64,000 nucleotides of DNA. Source: Ferruginibacter sp. GTDB taxonomy: Bacteria > Bacteroidota > Bacteroidia > Chitinophagales > Chitinophagaceae. Below, piece by piece: positions 40,710 to 51,917 of this stretch. Numbering within the stretch: position 1 is the first letter of the stretch; each line of letters opens with the position of its first letter. The notes under the pieces were generated by a model. It searched no databases and had not been told where the DNA came from. It saw nothing but the letters and a program-made list of their open reading frames with translations. Where the stretch lies: assembly GCF_028288465.1 (NCBI RefSeq), contig NZ_JAQBNR010000021.1:1-64000 (forward strand), written 5' to 3'. Made by a program: the position numbers and the translations under genes.

Positions 40710-43700
40710 ATGCAGTTTTCTCACTTACACGTACATACCCAGTTTTCATTACTCGACGGAGCCGCCTCTATCAAGAATTTATATAAAAAAGCCATTGCCA
40801 ATAACATGCCCGCCCTTGCCATCAGCGATCATGGCAACATGTTTGGCGCTTTTGAATTTGTAAAGGAAGCATACAACCATAAAAATGCCGACGGCAGTTT
40901 AAAAGTAAAACCCATTGTGGGCTGCGAGTTTTACATTACTACCGACCGCACCCGCAAAACCTTCAGCAAGGACGAAAAAGATCCACGCCATCACCAGATA
41001 TTACTGGCAAAAAACGAACTCGGCTATAAAAACCTGGTAAAACTTACATCGCTGGGTTATATCGAAGGGATGTACTCCAAATATCCGAGAATAGACAAGC
41101 AACTCATTCATAAATACCATGAGGGATTGATTGCAACTACTTGTTGCCTCGGTGCACTGGTACCGCAAACTATTCTGAGAAAAGGAGAAGCAGAAGGTGA
41201 AAATGAATTTAAATGGTGGCTTAATATTTTCCAGGAAGATTATTATGTAGAGTTACAACGCCACGGTATACCGGACCAGGACAAAGTAAACCTGGTGTTA
41301 TTAAAGTTTGCAAAAAAGTACAATGTAAAGGTAATCGCCAGTAACGATTCGCATTATGTAGATCAGCAGGATTTTAATGCACATGATATTTTGCTTTGTA
41401 TCAATACCGGCGAAAAGCAGTCCACCCCCGCCCTGCGTGAGTTTAGTGATGATGATGTAATGACCAAGAACAAACGCTTTGCCTTTCCGAACGATCAGTT
41501 TTATTTAAAGACAGGCGAAGAAATGGCAAAGGTTTTTGAAGATATCCCTGAAGCCATTGACAACACCAATGAAATTGTAAGCAAGATCGATCTGCTGAAT
41601 TTAAAACGGGATATTTTATTACCATTTTTTGAAGTACCCGCTAATTTTAAAAGCCAGGACGAATACCTGGAACATTTAACCTGGAGCGGCGCAAAGGAAC
41701 GTTACAAAATCATCACTCCCCTCCAGGAAGAACGCCTGCAGTTTGAACTGGGCATCATCCGTAAAATGGGCTTCGCCGGTTACTTTTTAATTGTAAGTGA
41801 TTTTATTAAAGCTGGTCGCGACCTCGGTGTGTTCATTGGCCCCGGCCGTGGCTCCGCCGCAGGTAGCGCTGTGGCCTATTGCATAGGAATTACCAATATT
41901 GATCCCATAAAATACAATTTACTGTTTGAAAGGTTTCTGAATCCCGAACGCAAATCCATGCCGGATATTGATACGGATTTTGACGATGAAGGAAGGCAGA
42001 AGGTGTTGAATTACGTAGTACAGAAATATGGAAAAAACCAGGTAGCGCAAATTATCACGTATGGTACCATGGCAGCCAAGTCTAGCATTGCCGATGTGGC
42101 AAGGGTAATGGATTTGCCCATAGCCGAAAGCAGGGCCATTTCCAAGCTGGTGCCGGAGCGTCCGGGTATTAATTTAAAACGGTTGCTGCATGCGCCGTTC
42201 ACCGCCAAAGAAGCCAAAAACGGTGAAAAATCCCTGGAAGAGAAAGAGTCGTTGCAGGGCGATGACATTGAAAATGTAAAAAAATTGAGAGAGCTGTATG
42301 CTGGAAATGATCTACCCAGCAAGATATTACACGAAGCCGAGATTTTGGAAGGCTCAGTAAGAAACACCGGTATTCATGCTTCGGCCATCATCATTGCGCC
42401 GAAAGATTTAACAGATCTGTTACCTGTTGCCACTTCCAAAGAATCCGAGCTGTGGCTGACGCAGATTGAAGGTGGCTCTATCGAAGAAGCAGGCGTAATT
42501 AAAATGGATTTTCTTGGCTTAAAAACCCTGAGTATTTTAAAAACCGCCCTTGGCCTGATAAAACAAAACCATGGTATTCATATAGAGATTGATGATATTC
42601 CGCTGGATGATGAGCTGGCTTACAAGCTTTACCAGCAGGGCGATACCAACGGAACGTTCCAGTTTGAAAGTCCGGGTATGCAAAAACATTTACGGGAATT
42701 AAAACCTGATAAATTTGATGATCTCATCGCCATGAACGCTCTCTATCGTCCGGGCCCCATGGCATATATCCCCGATTATATTGATCGTAAACATGGTAAA
42801 AAACAGGTAGAGTATGATTTGCCTGATATGGAAGAACACCTTAAAGAAACTTATGGTATCACGGTGTACCAGGAACAGGTGATGTTGCTGTCGCAAAAGT
42901 TGGCAGGCTTTAGTAAAGGAGATGCGGATGTGCTGCGTAAAGCCATGGGTAAAAAGCAAAAGGCGGTACTGGATAAAATGAAAGTGCAGTTTGTAGATGG
43001 CGCTACAGCCAAAGGACATCCGAAAGATAAACTGGAAAAAATTTGGACCGACTGGGAAGCATTTGCACAATATGCATTTAACAAATCGCACTCTACGTGC
43101 TACGCATTTGTTGCCTATCAAACCGCCTATTTAAAAGCCCATTATCCCAGCGAATACATGGCTGCAGTGCTGAACCATGCAGGCAGCATTGAAAAAATAA
43201 CCTTCTTTATGGAAGAGTGTAAGCGCATGGGTTTAACGGTGCTTGGGCCAGATATCAATGAGTCGCAGAATGGCTTTGCTGTCAATCAAAAAGGCGAAAT
43301 ACGCTTCGGTTTCAGCGGACTGAAAGGTGTTGGCGAAAATGCCATTGAACAAATTATTGAAGAACGCACCAAACATGGTTTTTATACATCGATTTATGAC
43401 CTGGCAAAAAGGGTGAATCCAAGAGCCGCCAACAAAAAATCACTGGAAAGTTTAATTTACTCAGGTGCGTTTGATTGCTTTAAAGATATCACCAGGGCCC
43501 AATATTTTCACCAAGCGCCCGGCGATGTACAGGGACTGGAAAAGATCATCAAGTTTGGTAGCATTTATCAATCGCAAAATGCCAGCGCAAGCAATACCCT
43601 GTTTGGCGATTTGCAAATGCCGGATATTGTACCTCCCAAATTGTCTCCCTGTGAACCATGGCCACTGGCTACGCAACTGGACTTTGAAAAAGAAGTTACG

Positions 43701-44330
43701 GGTATGTATATGAGTGGCCACCCATTGGATAATTTCAAATTCGAGATGCGGCATTATAATATTACGCCCCTTGCCGATTACAATGAGTTTAAACTGGCTG
43801 TAAATACACACGCCAACCCTGGCAGGCAGTTTCGTGTTGCCGGCCTCGTGGTAGATTCCCAGCACAGGTTAACCAAAACGGGCAAAAACTTTGGTATCCT
43901 TACCATAGAAGATTACAGTGGCAAAACTGAATTTATGCTATGGAGTGAAGATTATGTGAAGTACACCGCTTACCTGGAAAAAGGGTTGATCATTTTGGTG
44001 GAAGGTGGATTTAAAACCAGGTACAACAGCGAGCAGTATGAATTTAAGATAAACAAAATCCACCTGCTGGAAACGGTTAAACCGGTATTGACCAAACAAG
44101 TGGTAGTCGAGATACAACCTCAGTTTGTAAACCAACATTTTATTGACTTTGTAGAAAATAATGTCAAGACAAACCCGGGTAAGGCGTCCATTAAATTTAA
44201 CATTGCAGATGTTAGAAATAATTACAAAGTGGGCATGTATTCTTTAGATAAGGGCTTTACCATGAATGATGATATGGCGGTATTTTTATTGGAAAACAAA
44301 GATGTGGAAGTGACTGTGGTAACGGGTTAG
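40710..44330 (+). CDS. dnaE: DNA polymerase III subunit alpha
   Basis: FSHLHVHTQFSLLDGAASI PHP domain, PDIDTDFDDEGRQKVLNYV catalytic motif, full length 1206 aa. Confidence 0.98.
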   Translation: MQFSHLHVHTQFSLLDGAASIKNLYKKAIANNMPALAISDHGNMFGAFEFVKEAYNHKNADGSLKVKPIVGCEFYITTDRTRKTFSKDEKDPRHHQILLAKNELGYKNLVKLTSLGYIEGMYSKYPRIDKQLIHKYHEGLIATTCCLGALVPQTILRKGEAEGENEFKWWLNIFQEDYYVELQRHGIPDQDKVNLVLLKFAKKYNVKVIASNDSHYVDQQDFNAHDILLCINTGEKQSTPALREFSDDDVMTKNKRFAFPNDQFYLKTGEEMAKVFEDIPEAIDNTNEIVSKIDLLNLKRDILLPFFEVPANFKSQDEYLEHLTWSGAKERYKIITPLQEERLQFELGIIRKMGFAGYFLIVSDFIKAGRDLGVFIGPGRGSAAGSAVAYCIGITNIDPIKYNLLFERFLNPERKSMPDIDTDFDDEGRQKVLNYVVQKYGKNQVAQIITYGTMAAKSSIADVARVMDLPIAESRAISKLVPERPGINLKRLLHAPFTAKEAKNGEKSLEEKESLQGDDIENVKKLRELYAGNDLPSKILHEAEILEGSVRNTGIHASAIIIAPKDLTDLLPVATSKESELWLTQIEGGSIEEAGVIKMDFLGLKTLSILKTALGLIKQNHGIHIEIDDIPLDDELAYKLYQQGDTNGTFQFESPGMQKHLRELKPDKFDDLIAMNALYRPGPMAYIPDYIDRKHGKKQVEYDLPDMEEHLKETYGITVYQEQVMLLSQKLAGFSKGDADVLRKAMGKKQKAVLDKMKVQFVDGATAKGHPKDKLEKIWTDWEAFAQYAFNKSHSTCYAFVAYQTAYLKAHYPSEYMAAVLNHAGSIEKITFFMEECKRMGLTVLGPDINESQNGFAVNQKGEIRFGFSGLKGVGENAIEQIIEERTKHGFYTSIYDLAKRVNPRAANKKSLESLIYSGAFDCFKDITRAQYFHQAPGDVQGLEKIIKFGSIYQSQNASASNTLFGDLQMPDIVPPKLSPCEPWPLATQLDFEKEVTGMYMSGHPLDNFKFEMRHYNITPLADYNEFKLAVNTHANPGRQFRVAGLVVDSQHRLTKTGKNFGILTIEDYSGKTEFMLWSEDYVKYTAYLEKGLIILVEGGFKTRYNSEQYEFKINKIHLLETVKPVLTKQVVVEIQPQFVNQHFIDFVENNVKTNPGKASIKFNIADVRNNYKVGMYSLDKGFTMNDDMAVFLLENKDVEVTVVTG

Positions 44331-44338
44331 CTGCTTCA

Positions 44339-44355
44339 ATCCCCTAAAAGGGGAT
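44339..44355 (+). terminator. Small GC hairpin after dnaE
   Basis: ATCCCC-TAAAA-GGGGAT followed by AAAAA. Confidence 0.4.
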
Positions 44356-44525
44356 AAAAACTGTTGCATAGTTTGATGTTAATATTTATGAATAAAGTGT
44401 CTTTGTGGCAACAAAATAATATCAACACTGCCAATTGGATTGTGAATATGTCATAACAACACATTTAAATTTTTGGATGTAAATTTGACTTCTTAAACAA
44501 CAATAATCAAAAAAATATATACATT

Positions 44526-44843
44526 ATGGCACATGAATTCACAGACGCAAACTTTCAGACAGAAGTTTTAGATTCAGATAAATTATCCGTGATAGATTTT
44601 TGGGCAGAATGGTGCGGTCCATGCCGTGCAATAGGTCCGGTAATTGAAGAACTTTCAAAGGAATATGATGGTAAGGTAAACGTAGGAAAAGTAAATGTTG
44701 ATCACAACCCACAGATTTCTATGAACTATGGCATTACCAGTATCCCTGCAATTCTTTTTGTAAAAGGCGGACAGGTTGTTGACAAATTAGTAGGCGCTCA
44801 ACCAAAAGCAAATTTTGTAAAAAAGATAGATCAGCATAAATAA
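44526..44843 (+). CDS. trxA: Thioredoxin
   Basis: [45 protein letters not shown]. Confidence 0.97.
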   Translation: MAHEFTDANFQTEVLDSDKLSVIDFWAEWCGPCRAIGPVIEELSKEYDGKVNVGKVNVDHNPQISMNYGITSIPAILFVKGGQVVDKLVGAQPKANFVKKIDQHK

Positions 44844-44884
44844 TTGCTGTTAAAATACCATGAATCAGCTAATACTGGCTCAAT

Positions 44885-44917
44885 AAAAAATCCCTGGTTA
44901 TACCGGGGATTTTTTTA
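44885..44917. terminator. Bidirectional rho-independent terminator
   Basis: AAAAAATCCCTGG-TTATA-CCGGGGATTTTTTT. Confidence 0.9.
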
Positions 44918-44939
44918 TTGAAAGACGCCCTGGAATTAT

Positions 44940-46259
44940 TTATTCAGTCGCCAGTAACGGCTCCTTGTGTATATTTTTAATAGTATCGGGATCGTGTTTG
45001 TGTTTAAAAACAAACAGGAATAAAGTGGCAATTACCAATGCATAACCTGCAAAAGCAATCCATATACCAAACCAGTTTTTTTCTCCGTCTTCATAAGTAA
45101 AATATTTTTGTATCACTAAACCACTTACCAAGCTTCCGATAACTGCGCCAAAGCCATTGGTCATCATCATAAAAAGTCCCTGGGCACTGGCTCTTATCGC
45201 GGGATCACTTTGCGTTTCAACAAACAGGGAACCTGAAATATTAAAAAAATCAAATGCCATTCCATACACAATGCACGACAGTATGATCATCCATAATCCA
45301 TCACCCGGGTTACCATAGGCGAACAATCCAAAACGCAATACCCAGGCTACCATGCTAAAAAACATCACGTATTTGATACCGAACCTCCTCAAAAAAAATG
45401 GGATTGCTAAAATAAAAAGTGTTTCAGAAATTTGAGAAATGGACATAATGATTGCCGGATATTTTACGGCTGTGAGATGCTGGTATTTTTCAACCTTTCC
45501 AAAATCATGCAAAAAAGTGTCCCCATATGCATTGGTCAGTTGCAGGGCAGCTCCCAGCAACAAACAGAAAATAAAAAACACGGCCATTTTTCTGTCTTTG
45601 AATAATGAAAAAGAAGTCAGGCCCAATGCATCCATCAGGGACTTGTTCTGTTTAAGACTTAGCAGCGGCGGGCATTTAGGCAAAGTAAAAGCATATAATC
45701 CTAAAAATAATGAAGCCGCTGACGCCACATAAAACTGGCCTGCTGAAGTCTCAATTCCCAATAAACTTACCGTCCACAAAGCAACAATAAAACCTACAGT
45801 ACCAAATACTCTTATCGGCGGATAATCAATTACCACGTTGGCGCCCCTGTTTTTTAAAGCGGTATAAGCCACCGTAATAGACAGAGATAATGTTGGCATA
45901 TAAAAAATCATATTCAGCAATAAAACCCAAAACATTACTGTTGGATCCTTCACCATGGGCAAGGCAAAAAGTACAGCACCTCCTAAAATGTGACAAATGC
46001 CATAAAGTTTTTCTGCATTGATCCACCTGTCCGCAATGATACCCAGCAATGAAGGTGCAAAAAGCGACGCGATACCCATGGTAGAAAAAAGCGCACCAAA
46101 AGCCGAATTGGTCCATACACTTGCATGTGTTACCGGATCCGTAGCGGGATAAATTACTGGTAGCGTTTGGAACCAGTAAGCGCCAATAGTGAGCAGCCAC
46201 GACCCCCAAATAAAAAACTGAAAAAAAATCATCACAATAAGTCGCAGCTTGATATTCAT
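44940..46259 (-). CDS. MFS nucleoside permease (NupG-like)
   Basis: MNIKLRLIVMIFFQFFIWGSWLLTIGAYWF...GIASLFAPSLLGIIADRWINAEKLYGICHILGG. Confidence 0.9.
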   Translation of the reverse strand: MNIKLRLIVMIFFQFFIWGSWLLTIGAYWFQTLPVIYPATDPVTHASVWTNSAFGALFSTMGIASLFAPSLLGIIADRWINAEKLYGICHILGGAVLFALPMVKDPTVMFWVLLLNMIFYMPTLSLSITVAYTALKNRGANVVIDYPPIRVFGTVGFIVALWTVSLLGIETSAGQFYVASAASLFLGLYAFTLPKCPPLLSLKQNKSLMDALGLTSFSLFKDRKMAVFFIFCLLLGAALQLTNAYGDTFLHDFGKVEKYQHLTAVKYPAIIMSISQISETLFILAIPFFLRRFGIKYVMFFSMVAWVLRFGLFAYGNPGDGLWMIILSCIVYGMAFDFFNISGSLFVETQSDPAIRASAQGLFMMMTNGFGAVIGSLVSGLVIQKYFTYEDGEKNWFGIWIAFAGYALVIATLFLFVFKHKHDPDTIKNIHKEPLLATE

Positions 46260-46622
46260 AAATTATTTGTTTAAAATATAACCGTACAATACCTGCCAGG
46301 TATACAAACAGTTTCGATAAAATAGCTATTTTATCAATCAATTTTTATAATGTGGAAGATATACAATTATTGCTAAATCAGCCGCTTTGCGGGTAATTTA
46401 AAAACTGCTTAAACAGGTGAAAAACTGCCCTTAAAAATAAGGCTCGTCCTCTTTTCACATTCCATTTTGCCTCCTTAATAATACTGTGGGTAATTAATAG
46501 AAATTGTACATCATAAAACCGGCATGCCGTCGTTTAATAGCATTAAATCAGCTGATTGCACAGCCTAAAACAAATATCTTTTATATTTGACCATCCAAAA
46601 CTTTTCCATTTTGAAAAAAAAC

Positions 46623-49600
46623 ATGCTGCTGGTTGTAGCAATTTGTGTTTGCTTTATTGCAACAGCACAAAAAAAACAGGCGGATGAGGCAACAGCCCGG
46701 TGTTTTACTATGGAAAGGGTGCAGCGATATTTTGAAGAAAATCCCACTGCAAAGTCAGCACTGGAGCAGCATACATTCAAAACAAAGAAATCAACCCTAC
46801 CCAGCGCTCCCACATTTCGGCCCACGGGTATTAATGGCGCTATCAATATTCCCGTGATTTTCCATGTGGTGTTGCCAGATCCTTACCTGGTTACAGATGG
46901 TGTTATCCAATCTCAAATAGCAGAATTAAACAGAGACTATGCAGGCATAAATGCCGACAGTTCCAATGCCGCCAATTTTTATCCCGTGCGTGGGCATTCC
47001 TCCATCATACGGTTTGTATTGGCCAGGCAAACTCCCAACGGGGGACTGAGCAATGGTATAGACAGAGTTAAAAGTAATACTGCGTCCAACGCGACCCTTT
47101 TGACCGATCCAATTAAAAGAAGCGCACTTGGAGGAGCAGATGCCTGGGATGCTGCCAGCTACCTGAACATCTGGATTGGCAGTGATGTTAGTGGAAAAAA
47201 TATTTTGGGATACGCCCAGTTTCCCGAATCCGGCAGTGCCCAGGATGATGGTGTTTTTTGCAATGCCAGGAGCTTTGGCGTGAGTAGCTGCAATATTAAT
47301 GTATACAACAAGGGACGAACGTTGTGTCATGAAATTGGACATTACCTCGGGCTTTTTCATATCTGGGGCGACGAAAACGGGTGCAGTGGCGATGATTTCA
47401 GATCGCTGGAAACAGCCGGTTCCGTAACGGTATTGCCCGCAGATTTATTTAATACAACAGAACAGGCCAATGCCACCAATGATATTGGCGATACGCCTAA
47501 CCAAGGTACAAGTACATCGGGTTGTTTAACGGGCATCCAGGCTGATATATGTACCAGCGCCACAACCGGCAAAATGTATCAGAATTACATGGACTACACG
47601 TATGATAACTGTTACAGTATGTTTACCCAAAAACAGGTAGAACGGATGGAGTGGGTATTACTGAATGCCCGCGGGGGTTTAACAACGTCTTCAGGTGGCA
47701 TTGCGCCAACCGGGATTAATAAACGCGATGCTATGCCAACAGAAACGGTGAACCCTGGCGTTGAAACTTCAGGCTGTAGTACCATTGTCAATCCATCCTT
47801 TTTAAATTGCCCTGGGTCTATTATCCCTAAAGTAAGAATTATCAATAACGGCAGTGATTCAATTACATCCTTAAAAGTCGGCCTGCTGGTAAATGGTGTT
47901 GCAAAACCATCCGTCACAGTTACAATACCTTCACCAGGACTTGCTTTTGGCGCCACTACCATTGTAACCTTTCCTTCTCTTGCCGTAACCACAGGAAATT
48001 ATGTATTGAAATTTTACACTTTTAATGTTAACGGACTTGCAGCTGACCAGGTGCCTTCCAATGATACAGTTACCACCGCCTTGCAGGTATCAAATGGTAT
48101 TACATTACCGGCTTCAGAAGACTTTGAGGTATTGCCTTTTCCGGCCGCAACCTGGTCGTTGTATAATCCGGATGGCGATGCCAGCTGGACCCGGTTCTCG
48201 CCCGGGAACAACAGTACCGGCGCCATGTTCATTGATAATTTCAGCAAAAATAATATTGGTTTAAAAGACGAATTGCGTACGCCGAAATTTTTAGTATCAA
48301 CGGCGGATTCTGTGATTATTTCTTTTGACCTGGCGCATAAAAATTACCCTGGTACAAAAGATCAGTTAAGCGTACTGGTTTCCAATAATTGCGGAACCAG
48401 CTGGACAACGGTATATTCAAAATCCGGCGATAATTTGTCGACCGCGGGATCAACTACGTTGCGTTACAGCACACCGATTGCATCCGACTGGAAAGCACAA
48501 AAGATTACCATCGGCGGAGCACTTTTATCCACGGGTAATATTATCATTGCTTTTCAAAATAAAGGGGATTATGGCAATAATATTTTTATTGACAATATAT
48601 TGATTTACAAACAAAAGAAACTGGATATTACAGCCTCCGCCATCCTCTCCCCTGCAGACCCTGAATGTTCTTTCACAGTAGCATCCCCGCAGGCAGAAGT
48701 AAGTAACAATGGTGTTCAGGCTGTAACGGGATTTAAAGTAGGCTACAGTTTAAATAATGCAGCACCTGTTTACCAAAGCTTTACTCAAACAATTTTGCCT
48801 GGCACTTCTGCAACAGTTACTCTAAATCCATTGACGGCAGCAATTGGATTGAATAACATTAAAGTATTTACTGCAAACCCAATAAGTGCAAGTGCCGCAG
48901 GAGATGAAAATACCCTGAACGATACCATCAGTAAAAAATTTACCATCAATGCAATTGTAGCTTCTCCACTGGCTGAAGATTTTGAAAAAAAAGCGTTTGC
49001 GCCGTTGAACTGGCAAGTGATTAATCCGGACAGCGCCGCGACCTGGTCAAGAAAATCGCCCGGTTATAAAAGCGGTTTTTCTGCATTTATGGATAATTTT
49101 TCTAATAACCTTACGGGTGCAACAGATATTCTGCAAAGCCCGACGATCAATGTAACTGGTGCAGATTCCGTCATTATTTCTTTTGACCTGGCTCATAAAA
49201 ATTACGACGGCGCAAACGACCAACTAAAAGTGAAAGTATCAAGAGATTGCGGCAGCAGCTTCGTCACTGTATTTGATAAAAGTGGCTCTGGTTTGGCTAC
49301 CGCAGGCTCATCTGCCAGCGCTTATATCAACCCTGTTGAAGATGACTGGAAAACACAGCGGATAGTGCTGGACAACTCATTTGCAACTTCAAATATTATT
49401 GTTGCTTTTGAAAACACCTCAGATTACGGCAATAATATTTTTATTGATAATATACGTATATCCGCATTGTATAAAAGAAACCTGGCAATTACAAAAATCA
49501 ATGCGCCTCTTGCGGCCGCCTGCGTTACAGGTCCTATTACCCCTGATATTACTGTTACCAATACAGGCATCGACACCATCACAAGTTTTACATTGATGTA

Positions 49601-50636
49601 TGCAGTTGACAATGAAGCACCGGTTGCAAAGTCTGTTACGGGAATCTCCCTGCCGGCAGGGCAACAAATGAATGTACAGCCGGATGCATTTACCACGACT
49701 ATTGGCGAACATCTGTTTACTGCCTATTGCGTGAACCCTGTTACTTCAACCGGCACCGGAGATTATGACCACTTAGACGATACATTAAAACGAACCTTTG
49801 TAATCATCGGCACACAACCAACGCTGCCAGTTACCGAGAGTTTTGAAAGTGCGATTTTTCCACCGGTCAACTGGGGTATAGTCAACAGTAATGACACTAC
49901 CAGGTGGATACAAACTATCACTGCGGCTAACTCGGGCAATTCTGCCATTGTAATCAACAATTTTAAAGATTCCGCAAACAAAACTGAGAGCAGGCTGATA
50001 TCTCCGGTTATATTCAACGGTAACAATAATGATTCTGTATTTTTATCTTTTGCCCTTGCTTATGAACAGGGCGCTAATTATCCCGGCTCTACGCTCCTGC
50101 CGCTCGATACCCTGGAAGTAAAATTATCGACCGATTGCGGAACTACTTCAAAAACTGTTTGGAAAAAATGGGGCGGTGATTTACAAACTACAGGTAATCC
50201 CAATTACCCATCTTTCCATGCTTTTGTACCAACAAAAACAAATTGGAAAAATATTACTTGTTACCTGACACCGTTTGCAGGCAGCAATAATTTTCAACTC
50301 TATTTTATCGCGAGGGGCAACAAACAAAATAATATGTGGTTAGATGATGTAAATATTTATGCAAAACAATTGCCGCAAAAATTAAAATCGCAGGGCTATC
50401 TTATTTACCCCAATCCTTTCGACAACAGCTTTTTAATTCACCACTTTGGAGCTCCGGTCAATTTAAAATCAATACAGGTACTGAGTTCCTCCGGGCAGCT
50501 GGTGTATGATAAATGGTACAATGGCAACGCCAACACAGAAATAACGGTTAACCTGCCTGGCAGTGCGGCAGGCGTATATATCCTTAAACTGGTGTATAGC
50601 AATAAAACAGTTGTGCAAAAAATTGTTAAGCGATGA
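46623..50636 (+). CDS. M43-type zinc metalloprotease with three choice-of-anchor-J-like repeats and T9SS C-terminal sorting domain
   Basis: HEIGHYLGLFHIWGDENGCSGDDF metal site; repeated DFE...W...DNF...FIDNI blocks; C-terminal YPNPFDNSFLIH...AAGVYILKLVYSNKTVVQKIVKR. Confidence 0.92.
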   Translation: MLLVVAICVCFIATAQKKQADEATARCFTMERVQRYFEENPTAKSALEQHTFKTKKSTLPSAPTFRPTGINGAINIPVIFHVVLPDPYLVTDGVIQSQIAELNRDYAGINADSSNAANFYPVRGHSSIIRFVLARQTPNGGLSNGIDRVKSNTASNATLLTDPIKRSALGGADAWDAASYLNIWIGSDVSGKNILGYAQFPESGSAQDDGVFCNARSFGVSSCNINVYNKGRTLCHEIGHYLGLFHIWGDENGCSGDDFRSLETAGSVTVLPADLFNTTEQANATNDIGDTPNQGTSTSGCLTGIQADICTSATTGKMYQNYMDYTYDNCYSMFTQKQVERMEWVLLNARGGLTTSSGGIAPTGINKRDAMPTETVNPGVETSGCSTIVNPSFLNCPGSIIPKVRIINNGSDSITSLKVGLLVNGVAKPSVTVTIPSPGLAFGATTIVTFPSLAVTTGNYVLKFYTFNVNGLAADQVPSNDTVTTALQVSNGITLPASEDFEVLPFPAATWSLYNPDGDASWTRFSPGNNSTGAMFIDNFSKNNIGLKDELRTPKFLVSTADSVIISFDLAHKNYPGTKDQLSVLVSNNCGTSWTTVYSKSGDNLSTAGSTTLRYSTPIASDWKAQKITIGGALLSTGNIIIAFQNKGDYGNNIFIDNILIYKQKKLDITASAILSPADPECSFTVASPQAEVSNNGVQAVTGFKVGYSLNNAAPVYQSFTQTILPGTSATVTLNPLTAAIGLNNIKVFTANPISASAAGDENTLNDTISKKFTINAIVASPLAEDFEKKAFAPLNWQVINPDSAATWSRKSPGYKSGFSAFMDNFSNNLTGATDILQSPTINVTGADSVIISFDLAHKNYDGANDQLKVKVSRDCGSSFVTVFDKSGSGLATAGSSASAYINPVEDDWKTQRIVLDNSFATSNIIVAFENTSDYGNNIFIDNIRISALYKRNLAITKINAPLAAACVTGPITPDITVTNTGIDTITSFTLMYAVDNEAPVAKSVTGISLPAGQQMNVQPDAFTTTIGEHLFTAYCVNPVTSTGTGDYDHLDDTLKRTFVIIGTQPTLPVTESFESAIFPPVNWGIVNSNDTTRWIQTITAANSGNSAIVINNFKDSANKTESRLISPVIFNGNNNDSVFLSFALAYEQGANYPGSTLLPLDTLEVKLSTDCGTTSKTVWKKWGGDLQTTGNPNYPSFHAFVPTKTNWKNITCYLTPFAGSNNFQLYFIARGNKQNNMWLDDVNIYAKQLPQKLKSQGYLIYPNPFDNSFLIHHFGAPVNLKSIQVLSSSGQLVYDKWYNGNANTEITVNLPGSAAGVYILKLVYSNKTVVQKIVKR

Positions 50637-50750
50637 CGGGTCAATAACCGCTCCTTGAAATAACAGCCTATATTATGACGGGTGCCAACAAAAGGCATCC
50701 TCTTTTGTTTTAAAGCCATGCCTCCAGTAACTTTGCACAAAACAGCACAC

Positions 50751-51917
50751 ATGAGCACTTCTATTGACACCTTAATTACCTCAACCAGCGATACTGCCCT
50801 GAAAACAATAGCCGAAAAAGTAAAACAACAAATCAGGATAACAGACGAAGAAGGCATCATTTTATTTGAAAGAGCCAGCCTGCCTTTTGCCGGCGCATTG
50901 GCCAATTTCATCCGGGAAAGATTGCATGGTGACACAACCTACTTCAACCGGAATTTTCATATTGAGCCTACGAATGTTTGCGTGTTTAGCTGTAAGTTTT
51001 GCTCCTATTCCCGTTTATATGCTAAAAAAGAAGAAGGATGGGAACTGAGTATTGACCAGATGCTGGACATTGTAAAAACCTACGATGGCAAACCAATAAC
51101 GGAAGTACATATAGTCGGCGGCGTGCATCCGAAAATGAATATGGATTATTTTATTGAACTGATGCAGAAAATCAAAGCGCATAGACCTGATCTGCACGTT
51201 AAAGCATTCACTGCAGTAGAACTGGATTATATGTTCCGCAAGGCAAAACTTTCTGTTGAGGAAGGAATGAAACGGTTGCATGATGCAGGCCTGGATAGTT
51301 TGCCCGGTGGCGGCGCAGAAATTTTTGCACCGGAAATAAGGGAACAAATTTGTGCTGATAAAGTGGATGGTGAAGGTTGGCTGAAGATACACGAAACGGC
51401 GCACCAGTTAGGTATGCATACCAACGCCACTATGTTGTATGGCCACATTGAAAAATATGAACATCGTATTGATCATATGCGCAGACTGCGGGAACTGCAG
51501 GATAAAACCGGCGGCTTTAATACCTTCATTCCTTTAAAATTCCGTAACCAGGATAACGACATGAGTTATGTTACAGAATCAACCATTACAGAAGATATGC
51601 GGCTGTATGCCATTGCCAGAATTTACCTGGACAACTTCCCCCACCTGAAAGCATACTGGCCAATGCTGGGCAGAGAAAATGCACAGCTCAGTTTGTCGTT
51701 CGGTGTAAATGATATTGACGGAACCATTGATGACTCTACCAAAATATATTCCATGGCAGGTAGCGAAGAACAAACCCCTGCGATGAGCACGGCCCAGCTG
51801 GTGACACTGATAAAACAGGTAAAAAGAAAACCTGTTGAAAGAGATACTTTATACAATGTAGTAAAAGATTATTCGCTGGAAACAGCAGCTTCAATACCAG
51901 ATGCCCAACTCAATTGA
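50751..51917 (+). CDS. mqnE: Aminofutalosine synthase (radical SAM, futalosine menaquinone pathway)
   Basis: NRNFHIEPTNVCVFSCKFCSYSR radical SAM Cys cluster; EVHIVGGVHPKMNMDYF; GGGAEIFAPEIREQIC; FIPLKFRNQDNDM. Confidence 0.93.
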   Translation: MSTSIDTLITSTSDTALKTIAEKVKQQIRITDEEGIILFERASLPFAGALANFIRERLHGDTTYFNRNFHIEPTNVCVFSCKFCSYSRLYAKKEEGWELSIDQMLDIVKTYDGKPITEVHIVGGVHPKMNMDYFIELMQKIKAHRPDLHVKAFTAVELDYMFRKAKLSVEEGMKRLHDAGLDSLPGGGAEIFAPEIREQICADKVDGEGWLKIHETAHQLGMHTNATMLYGHIEKYEHRIDHMRRLRELQDKTGGFNTFIPLKFRNQDNDMSYVTESTITEDMRLYAIARIYLDNFPHLKAYWPMLGRENAQLSLSFGVNDIDGTIDDSTKIYSMAGSEEQTPAMSTAQLVTLIKQVKRKPVERDTLYNVVKDYSLETAASIPDAQLN

